From Dysosmobacter sp. (GTDB lineage Bacteria; Bacillota; Clostridia; Oscillospirales; Oscillospiraceae): a stretch of DNA of 39,379 nt. The stretch is taken from contig JAPFEH010000047.1 in assembly GCA_026169195.1 (NCBI GenBank), positions 1 to 39,379 of the forward strand, given 5' to 3'. The notes under the pieces were generated by a model that had not been told where the DNA came from, did no database searches, and saw nothing but the letters and a program-made list of their open reading frames with translations. This document shows positions 29,342-37,189 of this stretch, in pieces (positions within the stretch are counted from its first letter, which is position 1; every line of letters begins with the position of its first letter). The position numbers and the translations under genes are program-made.

Positions 29342-29803
29342 ATGGGGAATACAGGAATTCAGCTGCTGACAGCGCTGACCGGATCTCTGGGGTTTGCGCT
29401 GGTGTTCCGCCTGCGGGCGCGGCTGCTGCCGTGGGCTGCGCTGGGGGGATGCTTGTGCTGGGGCAGCTATCTGCTGCTGAGCAGCCTTGCGGGAGGAAGC
29501 TTTTTCCCCTGTCTGCTGGCCTCTGCTGCTGCGGAGCTGTATGCCGAGATTCTGGCACGGCTGCTGCGGGCGCCCTCCACCCTCTTTTATATTCCGGCGG
29601 TGATCCCTCTGGTGCCGGGGGGCACCTTGTTCCATGCCATGAGCGCGGTGGTGCGCAATGATTGGGCTGCGGCGTCCGCTTACGGGACTGCCACCGGCAT
29701 TGCGGCGCTGGCCATTGCCATGGGAATGAGTCTGATCTGGGCTTTGGTTTTCATGCTTCGGGAAGTGAGCCGGCGCATGGCTGCGCGGAAAAACGGACGG
29801 TAA
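29342..29803 (+). CDS. Threonine/serine exporter, ThrE C-terminal half (DUF3815)
   Basis: A 153-residue membrane protein with four or five helices (FALVFRLRARLLPWAALGG; YIPAVIPLVPGGTLFHAM; GIAALAIAMGMSLIWALVF). The sequence IPAVIPLVPGG is the characteristic segment of the ThrE_2/DUF3815 family. It presumably joins with the preceding protein to form one transporter. The ATG lies one base after the stop of the first half. It has no promoter of its own and depends on the upstream gene. Confidence 0.9.
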   Translation: MGNTGIQLLTALTGSLGFALVFRLRARLLPWAALGGCLCWGSYLLLSSLAGGSFFPCLLASAAAELYAEILARLLRAPSTLFYIPAVIPLVPGGTLFHAMSAVVRNDWAAASAYGTATGIAALAIAMGMSLIWALVFMLREVSRRMAARKNGR

Positions 29804-29884
29804 GCAGGCATCCCCGCATTTTTTCAGGTTTTGAGATGCAGAAAAGCGGAATCAACCGGAGTGGGAATGGAAGGAGCTGCGCCT

Positions 29885-30658
29885 GTGGAAAGGTTCAAAT
29901 GTCTGGACATTTATCAAAAAGTCATCCTGCTCTTGATGGCTGCCATGACGCTGGTCTTTGCGGTGGTTTATGCCATCACGATCGGGCGGGTGGGATTTGC
30001 CTATCGGGGCGCCATTCTTGTCCCAAGTCAGGAAAACGGCAGCACCGTGTATTCCGGCAAGGTGAAGGGCCTGCAGGCGCGGTTCATCGTGTCGGAGGAC
30101 CGGAGCGTGGTGTTTCAGTACGGCGATCAGACCTATGGTCCCTATACGGTGACGGTGGACCCTGCGGCTGTTCCGGAAGACGCAGAACAGCCGCGGGATG
30201 TTATGACCGGTGTGGAGCTTCGACGTGGGGACGAAGTTTTGTTTCGCGGAGGCATTTTCAGAGGAGGGGATAATCTCTGGCTCTACAATGAGGATGGGAG
30301 ACTCCATGACTGTGAGTTTTTCTATGCGGTCGACACCGGAAACCAGAGAATCGAATATGATGGCAACGGGAAGGTCATGGGTATGGAGCCCACTGCCCTT
30401 ACCATACTGAAGCTGATGGATCATCCCGAACTGACCCATAAAGGCGATTGGTTTGCGTGGTTCACAGCTGCGGTGCTTTGTGTGCTCAATGCTCTTTCCA
30501 TATTGTTTGCAGACGAGCTGTTCCGCTGGCAGCTTTCCTTCCGGATCCGCTGCGCAGATCGGGCAGAGCCGTCTGACTGGGAGCTAATCGGACGATATAT
30601 CAGCTGGGTCTTTCTGACGGTTCTGGCATTGGTCATCTGGATCGTGGGACTGCGGTGA
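29885..30658 (+). CDS. Membrane protein of unknown function
   Basis: A 257-residue protein I do not recognise. One membrane helix lies near 12-33 (VILLLMAAMTLVFAVVYAI), an extracellular or periplasmic domain of about 150 residues rich in beta-type sequence follows (YGDQTYGPYTVTVDP; LRRGDEVLFRGG), then a helix near 188-208 (WFAWFTAAVLCVLNALSIL) and a last one at the C-terminus (WVFLTVLALVIWIVGL). The start is taken as the GTG at 29885, which has AAGGAG at 8-base spacing; the frame is open to 29831. It follows the ThrE pair by 81 bases and ends at a strong terminator. No functional link to ThrE is evident. Confidence 0.75.
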   Translation: MERFKCLDIYQKVILLLMAAMTLVFAVVYAITIGRVGFAYRGAILVPSQENGSTVYSGKVKGLQARFIVSEDRSVVFQYGDQTYGPYTVTVDPAAVPEDAEQPRDVMTGVELRRGDEVLFRGGIFRGGDNLWLYNEDGRLHDCEFFYAVDTGNQRIEYDGNGKVMGMEPTALTILKLMDHPELTHKGDWFAWFTAAVLCVLNALSILFADELFRWQLSFRIRCADRAEPSDWELIGRYISWVFLTVLALVIWIVGLR

Positions 30659-30710
30659 CCTGCTTTCCGGTGACGGGCTGCCCGTCCCGCCTGTAAAATT
30701 TGAGACAAAA

Positions 30711-30746
30711 CGTCCTCCGGATGTCCTTTCGGACATCCGGAGGACG
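30711..30746. terminator. Bidirectional terminator between the unknown membrane gene and MATE gene
   Basis: A perfect 16-bp stem CGTCCTCCGGATGTCC / GGACATCCGGAGGACG with a TTTC loop between convergent genes. It is followed by CGTTGTTTT on the plus strand and by TTTTGTCT on the minus strand. Confidence 0.88.
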
Positions 30747-30774
30747 CGTTGTTTTCTGGATGCGCGGGCATGGT

Positions 30775-32109
30775 TCACCAGTATGCGTACTGCTTCCGCT
30801 TTTTAACCAGAAACCAGCCCGTTACCAGCAGAGCAGCCGCTTCCGCGGCGGTGATGGCAAGCCAGACGCCGTCTGCGCTGGGCAGCAGCATGGGCAGAAT
30901 GAAAATGGCTGCGGTTTGAAACACCAGCGTCCGCAGAAAGGAGATGACGGCGGAGACCGGCCCGTTGCTGAGGGCGGTGAAAAAGGCCGAGCCGAAGATG
31001 TTGAAGCCCATCAGGAGGAACGACAGGGCGTAAAGCTGGAAGCCCCGGGTGGTCAGCGCCAGCAGGTCCGGATCATATCCCACAAAAATGGCGGACAGGG
31101 GCGCTGCCAGCACTTCTCCCAGCACCAGCATGGAAATCCCCGCCGCCAGCATCAAGGAAAGGCTTTTGCGCAGCAGGTTTTTCAGCTCCATGGTATTGCC
31201 GGCGCCGAAGTGGTATCCTACAACCGGTGCCACGCCGAAGGAGTATCCCACATAAACGCCTACAAAAATAAAGTTGGCATACATGATAACGCCGTACGCC
31301 GCCACGCCGTCCTCCCCTGCCAGCCGGATCAGCTGCAGGTTATAGAGCGCGTTCACCAGAGAGGAGGACAGGTTCGTCATCAGCTCGGAGGAGCCGTTGG
31401 CGCAGACCTGCGCCAGTGTCCGCAGCTTCCATGAGGCTTTTCCAAGCCGCAGCAGGCTGCTGTTGCGGCGGGCAAAGTAAAAGAGCGGGCAGATGCCCCC
31501 CACCACCTGACTGAGCGACGTTGCCAGCGCCGCACCGGCAAGCCCCCAGTCCACGATCACGATCAGCACATAGTCCAGCACCATGTTGGTCAGGCCCGCC
31601 GCCACGGTGAAGGCCAGACCCAGATGGGGCTTTTCCGCCGTGGTGAAGAAAATCTGGAACATGGTCTGCAGCATGAAGGCGGTCTGGGAGGCCATGACGA
31701 TATTGCCGTACAGCACGCACAGGTCGATCAGCTCCCCCTCCGCCCCCAGCAAAATGGCAACCGGACGCATCAGGACAATGCCGAGAACCGTGACCAGAAG
31801 CCCCAGCAGGATGGCAGTGTATACCAGCATGGAAAATTCCTGATTGGCCTGTTCCTTCTTCCCCTCGCCCAGAGAGCGGGCGATCAGGGCGTTGCCGCCG
31901 GACCCCAACATGAAGCCGATGACGCTCAGGCACATGATGTAGGGCCAGATCAGATTCACGGCGGCAAAGGGTGTTTTCCCCACGAAATTGGAGACAAAAA
32001 AACCGTCCACCACACCGTAAATGGAGGTAAAGATCATCATGACGATGGAGGGCAGGACAAACCGCAGCAAGCGCGGGTAGGTAAAATGGTCAGAAAGCTG
32101 GATGCGCAT
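30775..32109 (-). CDS. MATE family efflux transporter
   Basis: A 444-residue membrane protein of the multidrug and toxin extrusion family (12 helices), expected to export cationic drugs or dyes against Na+ or H+. The N-terminus LSDHFTYPRLLRFVLPSIVM with MIFTSIYGVVDGFFVSNFVG, and GSGGNALIARSLGEGKKEQA, are the typical first MatE half; a second half begins near 230 with SSELMTNLSSSLVNALYNLQ. It lacks a clear Walker motif, as expected. AAAGGAG lies upstream. It follows the MarR gene by 13 bases, so one autoregulated operon is likely. Confidence 0.95.
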   Translation of the reverse strand: MRIQLSDHFTYPRLLRFVLPSIVMMIFTSIYGVVDGFFVSNFVGKTPFAAVNLIWPYIMCLSVIGFMLGSGGNALIARSLGEGKKEQANQEFSMLVYTAILLGLLVTVLGIVLMRPVAILLGAEGELIDLCVLYGNIVMASQTAFMLQTMFQIFFTTAEKPHLGLAFTVAAGLTNMVLDYVLIVIVDWGLAGAALATSLSQVVGGICPLFYFARRNSSLLRLGKASWKLRTLAQVCANGSSELMTNLSSSLVNALYNLQLIRLAGEDGVAAYGVIMYANFIFVGVYVGYSFGVAPVVGYHFGAGNTMELKNLLRKSLSLMLAAGISMLVLGEVLAAPLSAIFVGYDPDLLALTTRGFQLYALSFLLMGFNIFGSAFFTALSNGPVSAVISFLRTLVFQTAAIFILPMLLPSADGVWLAITAAEAAALLVTGWFLVKKRKQYAYW

Positions 32110-32122
32110 GAAATTCTCCTTT

Positions 32123-32563
32123 TCAGATCAGATCGCGGGTCTTTTCCCGCAGAAGGTCCAGATAGGTGCGGGTGAGGCGGACCAGAGTTTCCTGATCCTC
32201 CCGGCTCATGGCGGTGAACGCCGCGGTCTCCCGCTGAGACAGGGGGAGGACGGTCTGCTCCGCGGCAGCGGCTCCGGCCGGAGTCAGATACAGGTGCCGG
32301 TCCCGTCCGCGGCCCGGCTCCGTCCGCAAAAGCCCCTTCCCTTCCAGCACCCGCACGGCGGAGTGGACGGTCTGCTTGCTCAGATAGCAGTTGGCGCAGA
32401 TATCCCGCTGCAGGCAGCCGTCCTCCAGCTGGCACATGGCGTACAGCACGCAGAGGGCGGAATCGGACAGGCCCAGCCCCTGCGCGATGTCATGGTAAAG
32501 GTCCATCTCCTCCTTGAACATCCGGTCAAAAGCCTGAAAAAGCGGCGTTGTGCAGAGCTTCAT
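32123..32563 (-). CDS. MarR family transcriptional regulator
   Basis: A 146-residue winged-helix repressor. The DNA-binding part shows GLSDSALCVLYAMCQLEDGC, the recognition helix YLSKQTVHSAVRVLEGKGLL and the wing GRGRDRHLYLTPAG. The C-terminal helices form the dimer interface (TFTAMSREDQETLVRL-like segment). Cys residues (CLQRDICANC) are near the DNA-binding part, so oxidation sensing is possible but not shown. Two operators overlap its own promoter, so it probably represses itself and the MATE gene until a drug binds. AAGGAG lies upstream. Confidence 0.95.
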   Translation of the reverse strand: MKLCTTPLFQAFDRMFKEEMDLYHDIAQGLGLSDSALCVLYAMCQLEDGCLQRDICANCYLSKQTVHSAVRVLEGKGLLRTEPGRGRDRHLYLTPAGAAAAEQTVLPLSQRETAAFTAMSREDQETLVRLTRTYLDLLREKTRDLI

Positions 32564-32576
32564 AGTATCTCTCCTT

Positions 32577-32590
32577 GTCTGATTTCGGAC
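32577..32590. promoter_or_regulatory. MarR operator 1 (downstream of the start site)
   Basis: The palindrome GTCTGATTTCGGAC has matching halves GTCnGA / TCnGAC. It lies in the 5' leader of the MarR-MATE transcript, 13 bases before the gene. Its centre is 31 bases (three helix turns) from operator 2. Confidence 0.75.
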
Positions 32591-32601
32591 TCGTGAAGCA
32601 C

Positions 32602-32630
32602 AGTATAGTACGAAATCGGACTTATGTCAA
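32602..32630 (-). promoter_or_regulatory. Promoter of the MarR-MATE operon
   Basis: A perfect TTGACA (32625-32630) and TATACT (32602-32607) with a 17-base spacer on the minus strand. The spacer is almost filled by operator 2, so a bound repressor would block polymerase. Confidence 0.85.
32608..32621. promoter_or_regulatory. MarR operator 2 (in the promoter spacer)
   Basis: GTACGAAATCGGAC, a near-perfect copy of the palindrome in operator 1, fits the common form GTCCGAnnTCGGAC. It sits wholly between the -35 and -10 elements. Confidence 0.75.
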
Positions 32631-32756
32631 GCGGTACGTATAGCACTTCTTTTTCATTTGAATGGTCAGGTTTCGATTCCGGTAATATCACCCTGCGCGG
32701 GTTGAATGAAACAGAAAGCAATGAGAATGGAAAAGAAAAAATCAATCAAAATGGCT

Positions 32757-32766
32757 GGTTGCAACC
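32757..32766. promoter_or_regulatory. Short palindrome upstream of the XRE gene
   Basis: GGTTGCAACC is a perfect 10-base palindrome, 69 bases before the XRE start; a second GTTGC half-site follows at once. It may be the binding site of the XRE protein. No strong plus-strand promoter is seen in this AT-rich 32631-32834 stretch. Confidence 0.3.
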
Positions 32767-32834
32767 GATAGTTGCCGGATAATTGGTTGAAAGCAGCGAT
32801 GATTTCCAGTATCATGGCAGCAAGAGGTGATACG

Positions 32835-33446
32835 ATGACACTTGGAGAAAAAATGAAAATGCTTCGCATGCAAAAAGGTCTCTCTCAGGAAAGACTCGCC
32901 GAACAGCTGGGCGTTTCAAGACAAGCAGTTACGAAATGGGAGGCGGATCAGACAACGCCAAGTGCTGATCATCTCGTTGCGCTTGCCGGATTATATGAAG
33001 TTTCTCTTGATATGCTGGTGAATACAAGCCATACGGAACATGAGGAATACAAGAATACTCCAAAATATAACCCGATTTTGAGGGCCAATCTGACAAGAAT
33101 CGCCATCATCTGCCAAGCGGCTTTTTTGAACGCGGCCATACAGGAAAATCCCTTCTTAGGCTCGCCGCTCTGGATGATTCTGACGGTGCTTCCGCTTCTG
33201 TTCTCATCGGTCTGGATGGTGTGGAATCTTCGATATGAAAAAGAGAAAAAACAGCGGAAAAAGAATACGCAGATAGAATTGTTGTATTGCTTATTGCAAT
33301 GGGCCATTGCTCTTTTCGGATTTTATACAAAGCATTATTTTCCAACGGCCGCATCCCTGATAACGGTTTGCCTTATCTATATTTTGTATGTGAATCCCAA
33401 GTACATGAACCGGCAGCTGGTGAGAAAGAGAAAGAATAAGGTCTAG
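32835..33446 (+). CDS. XRE family transcriptional regulator with membrane segments
   Basis: A 203-residue protein. Residues 1-65 are a lambda-repressor-like helix-turn-helix: LGEKMKMLRMQKGLSQERLA, EQLGVSRQAVTKWEADQTTP and SADHLVALAGLYEVSLDMLV. After a polar linker come two or three hydrophobic segments (SPLWMILTVLPLLFSSVWMV, YCLLQWAIALFGF and FPTAASLITVCLIYILYV), so the protein is probably anchored in the membrane, a type seen in clostridial sensors. The ATG at 32835 has AAGAGGTGAT upstream; a TTG frame from 32772 is less likely. The gene is clearly more AT-rich than its neighbours, which suggests horizontal gain. A hairpin terminator follows. Confidence 0.85.
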   Translation: MTLGEKMKMLRMQKGLSQERLAEQLGVSRQAVTKWEADQTTPSADHLVALAGLYEVSLDMLVNTSHTEHEEYKNTPKYNPILRANLTRIAIICQAAFLNAAIQENPFLGSPLWMILTVLPLLFSSVWMVWNLRYEKEKKQRKKNTQIELLYCLLQWAIALFGFYTKHYFPTAASLITVCLIYILYVNPKYMNRQLVRKRKNKV

Positions 33447-33465
33447 CGGGCAGAACTGCATGGGA

Positions 33466-33510
33466 AAAGTCCCCCTTCCTTTGTCAAAGTGGCGAAGGAA
33501 GGGGGACTTT
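33466..33510. terminator. Hairpin terminator after the XRE gene
   Basis: A 16-bp stem AAAGTCCCCCTTCCTT (33466-33481) / AAGGAAGGGGGACTTT (33495-33510) with a 13-base loop. The tail is ACTTTGCTTC. Confidence 0.75.
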
Positions 33511-33616
33511 GCTTCAATGAGATCCGGAAAGTGGAAATTAACATCTTTTGAAAAAAAGTGGAAAAAACGAGCGGGACGTGGTACAGTGGGATAGAATTCA
33601 GCGAAGGGAGCCCAGC

Positions 33617-34009
33617 ATGGAACAGGAAACGAACATCCGCCGGAAAGAAAATGCTTTTACGGCGCATAATTTTATGGAATTGGAGACCGTGGAGCAGGAT
33701 CGGGCGGTTTACCGTCTGGAGATCCGGAAGGAGAGCACCAACCCTTACGGCATGGTGCACGGCGGCGCGCTTTACACGCTGGCGGACGATGCCGCCGGTG
33801 CGGCGGCGCATACCGACGGCCGCCGCTATGTGACCCAGCACGGGGACCTGCATTTTTTGAGCAACCAGTCTGCGGGGGTGATCCGGGCGGAGGGTCGGGT
33901 GCGCCGCCGTGGAAAAACCACCTGCCTTGTCCAAGTGGAAATCGTGAATGAAGCGGGGACGCTGCTGGCTTCCGGCCAGTTCAGCTTTTTCTGCATTGGC
34001 GAATCCTGA
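33617..34009 (+). CDS. PaaI family hotdog thioesterase
   Basis: A 130-residue acyl-CoA thioesterase-like protein with one hotdog fold. The catalytic pattern NPYGMVHGGALYTLADDAAG contains the HGG motif and the Asp of the PaaI type; the later strands HGDLHFLSNQ and TTCLVQVEIVNEAGTLLASG fit the domain. The substrate is unknown; PaaI members often act on aromatic acyl-CoA. The ATG at 33617 follows AAGGGAG and starts the domain; a longer frame from 33548 adds an unrelated Lys-rich stretch. It is a single gene ending at a strong hairpin. Confidence 0.9.
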   Translation: MEQETNIRRKENAFTAHNFMELETVEQDRAVYRLEIRKESTNPYGMVHGGALYTLADDAAGAAAHTDGRRYVTQHGDLHFLSNQSAGVIRAEGRVRRRGKTTCLVQVEIVNEAGTLLASGQFSFFCIGES

Positions 34010-34017
34010 CAAAGTTA

Positions 34018-34056
34018 CAGCCCGTCCGTCCGGCAGCTTGCCGGACGGACGGGCTG
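34018..34056. terminator. Bidirectional terminator between thioesterase and sensor kinase
   Basis: A perfect 17-bp stem CAGCCCGTCCGTCCGGC / GCCGGACGGACGGGCTG with a 5-base loop, followed by CTGTTT on the plus strand. Confidence 0.88.
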
Positions 34057-34094
34057 CTGTTTACAGGCAGTCTGCCGGAATTCTGCCGGCAGAG

Positions 34095-35324
34095 TCATTT
34101 TTTCAGCGGCAGGACAAAGGTAAAGCGCGTGGATTCCGCATCGCTTTCCGCCCGAAGCGTGCCTTTGTGCTCTGACGCAATGGTCCGGGCAATGGCAAGC
34201 CCCAGACCGAAGCCGGACTGCTCTCCGCGGGAGTCGTCCATCCGGTAGAACCGCTCAAACAGATGGGAAAGCTGCTCCGGCGGAATGGGCTGTCCGGAGT
34301 TGGAAACGGTCAGCAGCGCCTGCCGGTCCGTTTTCCGGAGCCACAGACGGATCGGGCTTCCCTCCGCACCGTATTTGATGGCGTTGTCCACCAGAATCCC
34401 CGTCAGCTGGCGCAGCTTTTCCCGATCCCCCAGAACATCGACCGCCGGATCAATGTCCTCGGTCAGAGGTTTTCCGGCTTCAAACGCCACCGGCTCAAAC
34501 GCCAGCACCGTGTCGGCGGCGACGTCGGAGAGGGATACCTCCGTCAGCACGGCGGTGCGGACCGGATTGTCCGCCCGTGCCAGAGTCAGCATTTCCTCCA
34601 CCAGCGACCGCATACGGCGGGCCTCGGAGTGGATATTGTCCGCCCAGCGGGCGGGCCGCTCCTCCAGCGGGGCTGCCTCCAGCAGCTCCGCGTTGGAGAG
34701 GATCACGGTCAGGGGCGTTTTCAGCTCATGGGAGGCATCTGACAGAAATTGACGCTGCTGTTTCCATGCCCGCTCTGCCGGCCGCGTAGCCCAGCGGGAG
34801 AGAAGGATCGAGACGCCCAGAAGCAGCAGCAGCGCCGTCAGCAGGATCAGGAGATAGGGGCCCATCATGCTGCGCAGAATGGTCATCTCCATGGACATAT
34901 CCACAAAGGCGATTTTTTCATAGAGTCCGTTGTCCTGCCGCAGATACCGGAGCCGGTAGCTGCGGATCGTGCCTTCCGGTTCCGACTGGGCAAGACATTT
35001 GGACAAAATATCCCGCAGGGCCTCCGTGTCCTCCAGCTCCTCATAGGTGCCGCCGGTGACGTAGGCCTGGGAGCCCCAGATCTCCACCGTGAAATAGGGC
35101 AGCAGCACCCGGTCTCCCCCCACGTCAATGCCGATCTCCGGACGGATAAAGTCCCGGCTGCCGCTGTATCCCGCGTCCTGCGCCACCTGATAGAGCACCT
35201 TGCGGCTGAGGGCCTCAATGCTGCGCTCCATGGTGAAATAAACCGACAAAAATACCACGGCCAGCACGGCGGTCACCAGTGCCATACAGATGGCAACAAA
35301 CTTCAAACGCAGCGTTCGGATCAT
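34095..35324 (-). CDS. Two-component sensor histidine kinase
   Basis: A 409-residue membrane sensor. The first membrane helix is near 5-30 (LKFVAICMALVTAVLAVVFL) and the second near 170-195 (LLILLTALLLLLGVSILLSR); the domain between them lies outside the cell. The HisKA box is FLSDASHELKTPLTVILSNA with the phosphorylated His. The ATPase shows the N box VDNAIKYG and the G2 box FGLGLAIA. The start at 35324 (MIRTLRLKF) is chosen because AAGGGGG lies upstream and it matches related kinases. The frame is open up to 35393, directly at the stop of the response regulator, and a translated longer form would contain repeated FST motifs. Confidence 0.93.
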   Translation of the reverse strand: MIRTLRLKFVAICMALVTAVLAVVFLSVYFTMERSIEALSRKVLYQVAQDAGYSGSRDFIRPEIGIDVGGDRVLLPYFTVEIWGSQAYVTGGTYEELEDTEALRDILSKCLAQSEPEGTIRSYRLRYLRQDNGLYEKIAFVDMSMEMTILRSMMGPYLLILLTALLLLLGVSILLSRWATRPAERAWKQQRQFLSDASHELKTPLTVILSNAELLEAAPLEERPARWADNIHSEARRMRSLVEEMLTLARADNPVRTAVLTEVSLSDVAADTVLAFEPVAFEAGKPLTEDIDPAVDVLGDREKLRQLTGILVDNAIKYGAEGSPIRLWLRKTDRQALLTVSNSGQPIPPEQLSHLFERFYRMDDSRGEQSGFGLGLAIARTIASEHKGTLRAESDAESTRFTFVLPLKK

Positions 35325-35351
35325 CGGATCGTGCCCCCTTGTTGAAAACCT

Positions 35352-35381
35352 TGTGGAAAACGTGGAAAATTCCGTGGAAAA
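35352..35381. repeat. Three tandem DnaA-box-like 9-mers at the regulator/kinase junction
   Basis: TGTGGAAAA (35352-35360), CGTGGAAAA (35361-35369) and CGTGGAAAA (35373-35381) lie in line between the response regulator stop and the chosen kinase start. The first is identical to the oriC boxes and the other two match the weaker oriC box at 17454. Confidence 0.6.
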
Positions 35382-35393
35382 CCGGCAAACCAT

Positions 35394-36074
35394 TCAAATG
35401 ACAGGGTTTGCGAGGCAGTACCCCACCATGCGGATGGTCTTGATACGGACCTGAGAGTGCAGATGTTCCAGTTTTTTCCGCAGAAAGGAGATGTAGACCT
35501 CCACATTGTTGTCCTCCGCGTCGGATTCATACCCCCAGATTTTCAGCAGCAACGTTTCCTTGGTCAGCACGGTTTCTCCGTTGCGCATCAGCAGCTCCAT
35601 CATGTCGAATTCCTTGCGGCTCAGCCGCAGCTGCCGGTCTCCGCAGGAGAGCGTGAAGGCATTTTTGCTGAGGGACAGGTCTCCATAGGTCAGAACATCG
35701 CTGCTGTGAAGCTCCGGCTGCCGACGGGTCAGCGCCCGGATGCAGGCCATCAGCTCCTGCGGCTCAAAGGGCTTGGTGAGATAGTAATCCGCCCCGCAGT
35801 CCAGCCCCTCCACCCGGTCGCCCAGCTCGGAGCGGGCTGTGAGCATCAGGACAGGGGTGGAATTTCCTGCGGCGCGCAGCTCCCGTACCACCGTGAAGCC
35901 GTCCTTTTTCGGCAGCATCACGTCCAGCAGGATCACCTCATAGATTCCGGAAAGGGCGTTGTCCAGACCGCTTTCGCCGTCATGACAGACGTCGGCGGTG
36001 TACCCGTTCATATCCAGCAGATCCTGCAGGGTGGAGGCAAGGCGCACCTCGTCCTCAACGATCAATACCCGCAT
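35394..36074 (-). CDS. OmpR/PhoB family response regulator
   Basis: A 226-residue DNA-binding regulator. The receiver domain shows IVEDEVRLA, the phosphorylated Asp in ILLDVMLPKKDGF, the Thr in MLTARSE and the Lys in YYLTKPFEP. The C-terminal winged helix shows LSRKEFDMMELLMRNGETVL and DAEDNNVEVYISFLRKKLEH with the final wing. AAAGGAGG lies upstream. It sits between the DUF4340 gene (19-base gap) and its kinase. OmpR-type regulators bind direct repeats; the repeats at 37190-37262 are candidate targets. Confidence 0.96.
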   Translation of the reverse strand: MRVLIVEDEVRLASTLQDLLDMNGYTADVCHDGESGLDNALSGIYEVILLDVMLPKKDGFTVVRELRAAGNSTPVLMLTARSELGDRVEGLDCGADYYLTKPFEPQELMACIRALTRRQPELHSSDVLTYGDLSLSKNAFTLSCGDRQLRLSRKEFDMMELLMRNGETVLTKETLLLKIWGYESDAEDNNVEVYISFLRKKLEHLHSQVRIKTIRMVGYCLANPVI

Positions 36075-36093
36075 GAAGGCCTCCTTTCAAGGC

Positions 36094-37104
36094 TCAGTCC
36101 TCCAGTCCCTCCGCCGCGATCCGCATGAGCGGATCCAGCAGCTCCGTGGACAGGGCGAAAATGGTGGAGTCGTCCCCCAGACGCACATAGCGGCCGGAAT
36201 GGTCCGGCAGCCGTGTGCCAATGGAGAAGGACAGGGTCTGCTGGGTTCCGCCCTCGGTGGCATACTGGATCTCCAGTGTGGCGTCAGGCGCATCAAAGCC
36301 GCAGATGGAGGCGGCCTGATCGGAGGGGTTGAAATCCACGCATTTGGCAAACGTCAGGGAGGTGATATCCTCCATCAGAGACCGGACCAGAGGAAGGTCG
36401 GTCACATTGGCGCCGCTGGAACGCCATGTGGCAGCAGCACCGTCCTCCGCCTGCTGGGCGGTCAATACGGTGACGGGACCGGGCTGATCCGCCGCAGGCG
36501 TTCCCTGCAGGTTGATGCTCTGGATGCGGTTTTCCCGCAGCTCCGGCAGGTCCGGCAGATCGTACATCTCGTAAATCGGAACCTGCATCAGCTTGTAGAG
36601 ACTGTCTGCCACAATATAGACGGTGGTTTCATCGCCGTTGAGGCGGACATAATAGCTGCTGCCGTCGGTGGTGGCGCTGCCGAACAGCACGGTGGTAGAG
36701 GCGCCGCCTGCCGTGCCGGCGGTCAGAGACGCTGTGGGCTGGGCAAGGCCGCTTTTTTCAATGGCCTCCGCACCGGTCAGGGTCTGCTGGGGCTTCCAGT
36801 TGATCAGCAGCTCCAGAATGGAGGAGACCACCGTATCGTCCAGAGGAAACTCCTGATTTCCGTCCCATGACCAGACGCCGTTTTCATTTTTGGAAAAAGA
36901 CAGCGTGGTGGAGCCGTTGTCGTATTGCAGGGTGGTGTAGGCGGCGGGATCCGTGACGGCGGCGGCTTCGCCCGGGCCGGTCGTTTCCTCCTGCAAAGCC
37001 CGGGACACCCGGTAGCGGATTCCAAGGACGATCAGCAGCGCCGCCATCAGAACCAGCAGAATGGTGGTGAGGATGGTGACGATTCTTCGCTCTTTCCAAG
37101 TCAT
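36094..37104 (-). CDS. DUF4340 domain membrane-anchored protein
   Basis: A 336-residue protein with one N-terminal membrane helix (IVTILTTILLVLMAALLIVL, near 9-28) and a large extracellular domain made of two similar DUF4340 repeats: the first with VWSWDGNQEFPLDDTVVSS, LELLINWKPQQTL and SYYVRLNGDETTVYIVADSL, the second with SLMEDITSLTFAKCVDFNPS and SGRYVRLGDDSTIFALS. DUF4340 proteins often occur next to GldG/ABC transporter genes; none is here. The ATG at 37104 follows AGGAGG; a frame from 37125 has no binding site. It is the first gene of the operon with the two-component system, which may regulate or sense it. Function is unknown. Confidence 0.85.
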   Translation of the reverse strand: MTWKERRIVTILTTILLVLMAALLIVLGIRYRVSRALQEETTGPGEAAAVTDPAAYTTLQYDNGSTTLSFSKNENGVWSWDGNQEFPLDDTVVSSILELLINWKPQQTLTGAEAIEKSGLAQPTASLTAGTAGGASTTVLFGSATTDGSSYYVRLNGDETTVYIVADSLYKLMQVPIYEMYDLPDLPELRENRIQSINLQGTPAADQPGPVTVLTAQQAEDGAAATWRSSGANVTDLPLVRSLMEDITSLTFAKCVDFNPSDQAASICGFDAPDATLEIQYATEGGTQQTLSFSIGTRLPDHSGRYVRLGDDSTIFALSTELLDPLMRIAAEGLED

Positions 37105-37142
37105 AGGAAGAAGTCCTCCTGTCATTTCAGATTGAATGTTTT

Positions 37143-37171
37143 ATTATATCATACGGAAAAAAGAGTTTCAA
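37143..37171 (-). promoter_or_regulatory. Promoter of the DUF4340-regulator-kinase operon
   Basis: TTGAAA (37166-37171) and TATAAT (37143-37148) with a 17-base spacer on the minus strand, about 40 bases before the DUF4340 start. Confidence 0.8.
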
Positions 37172-37189
37172 TTTATGGGATTTGAAAAA

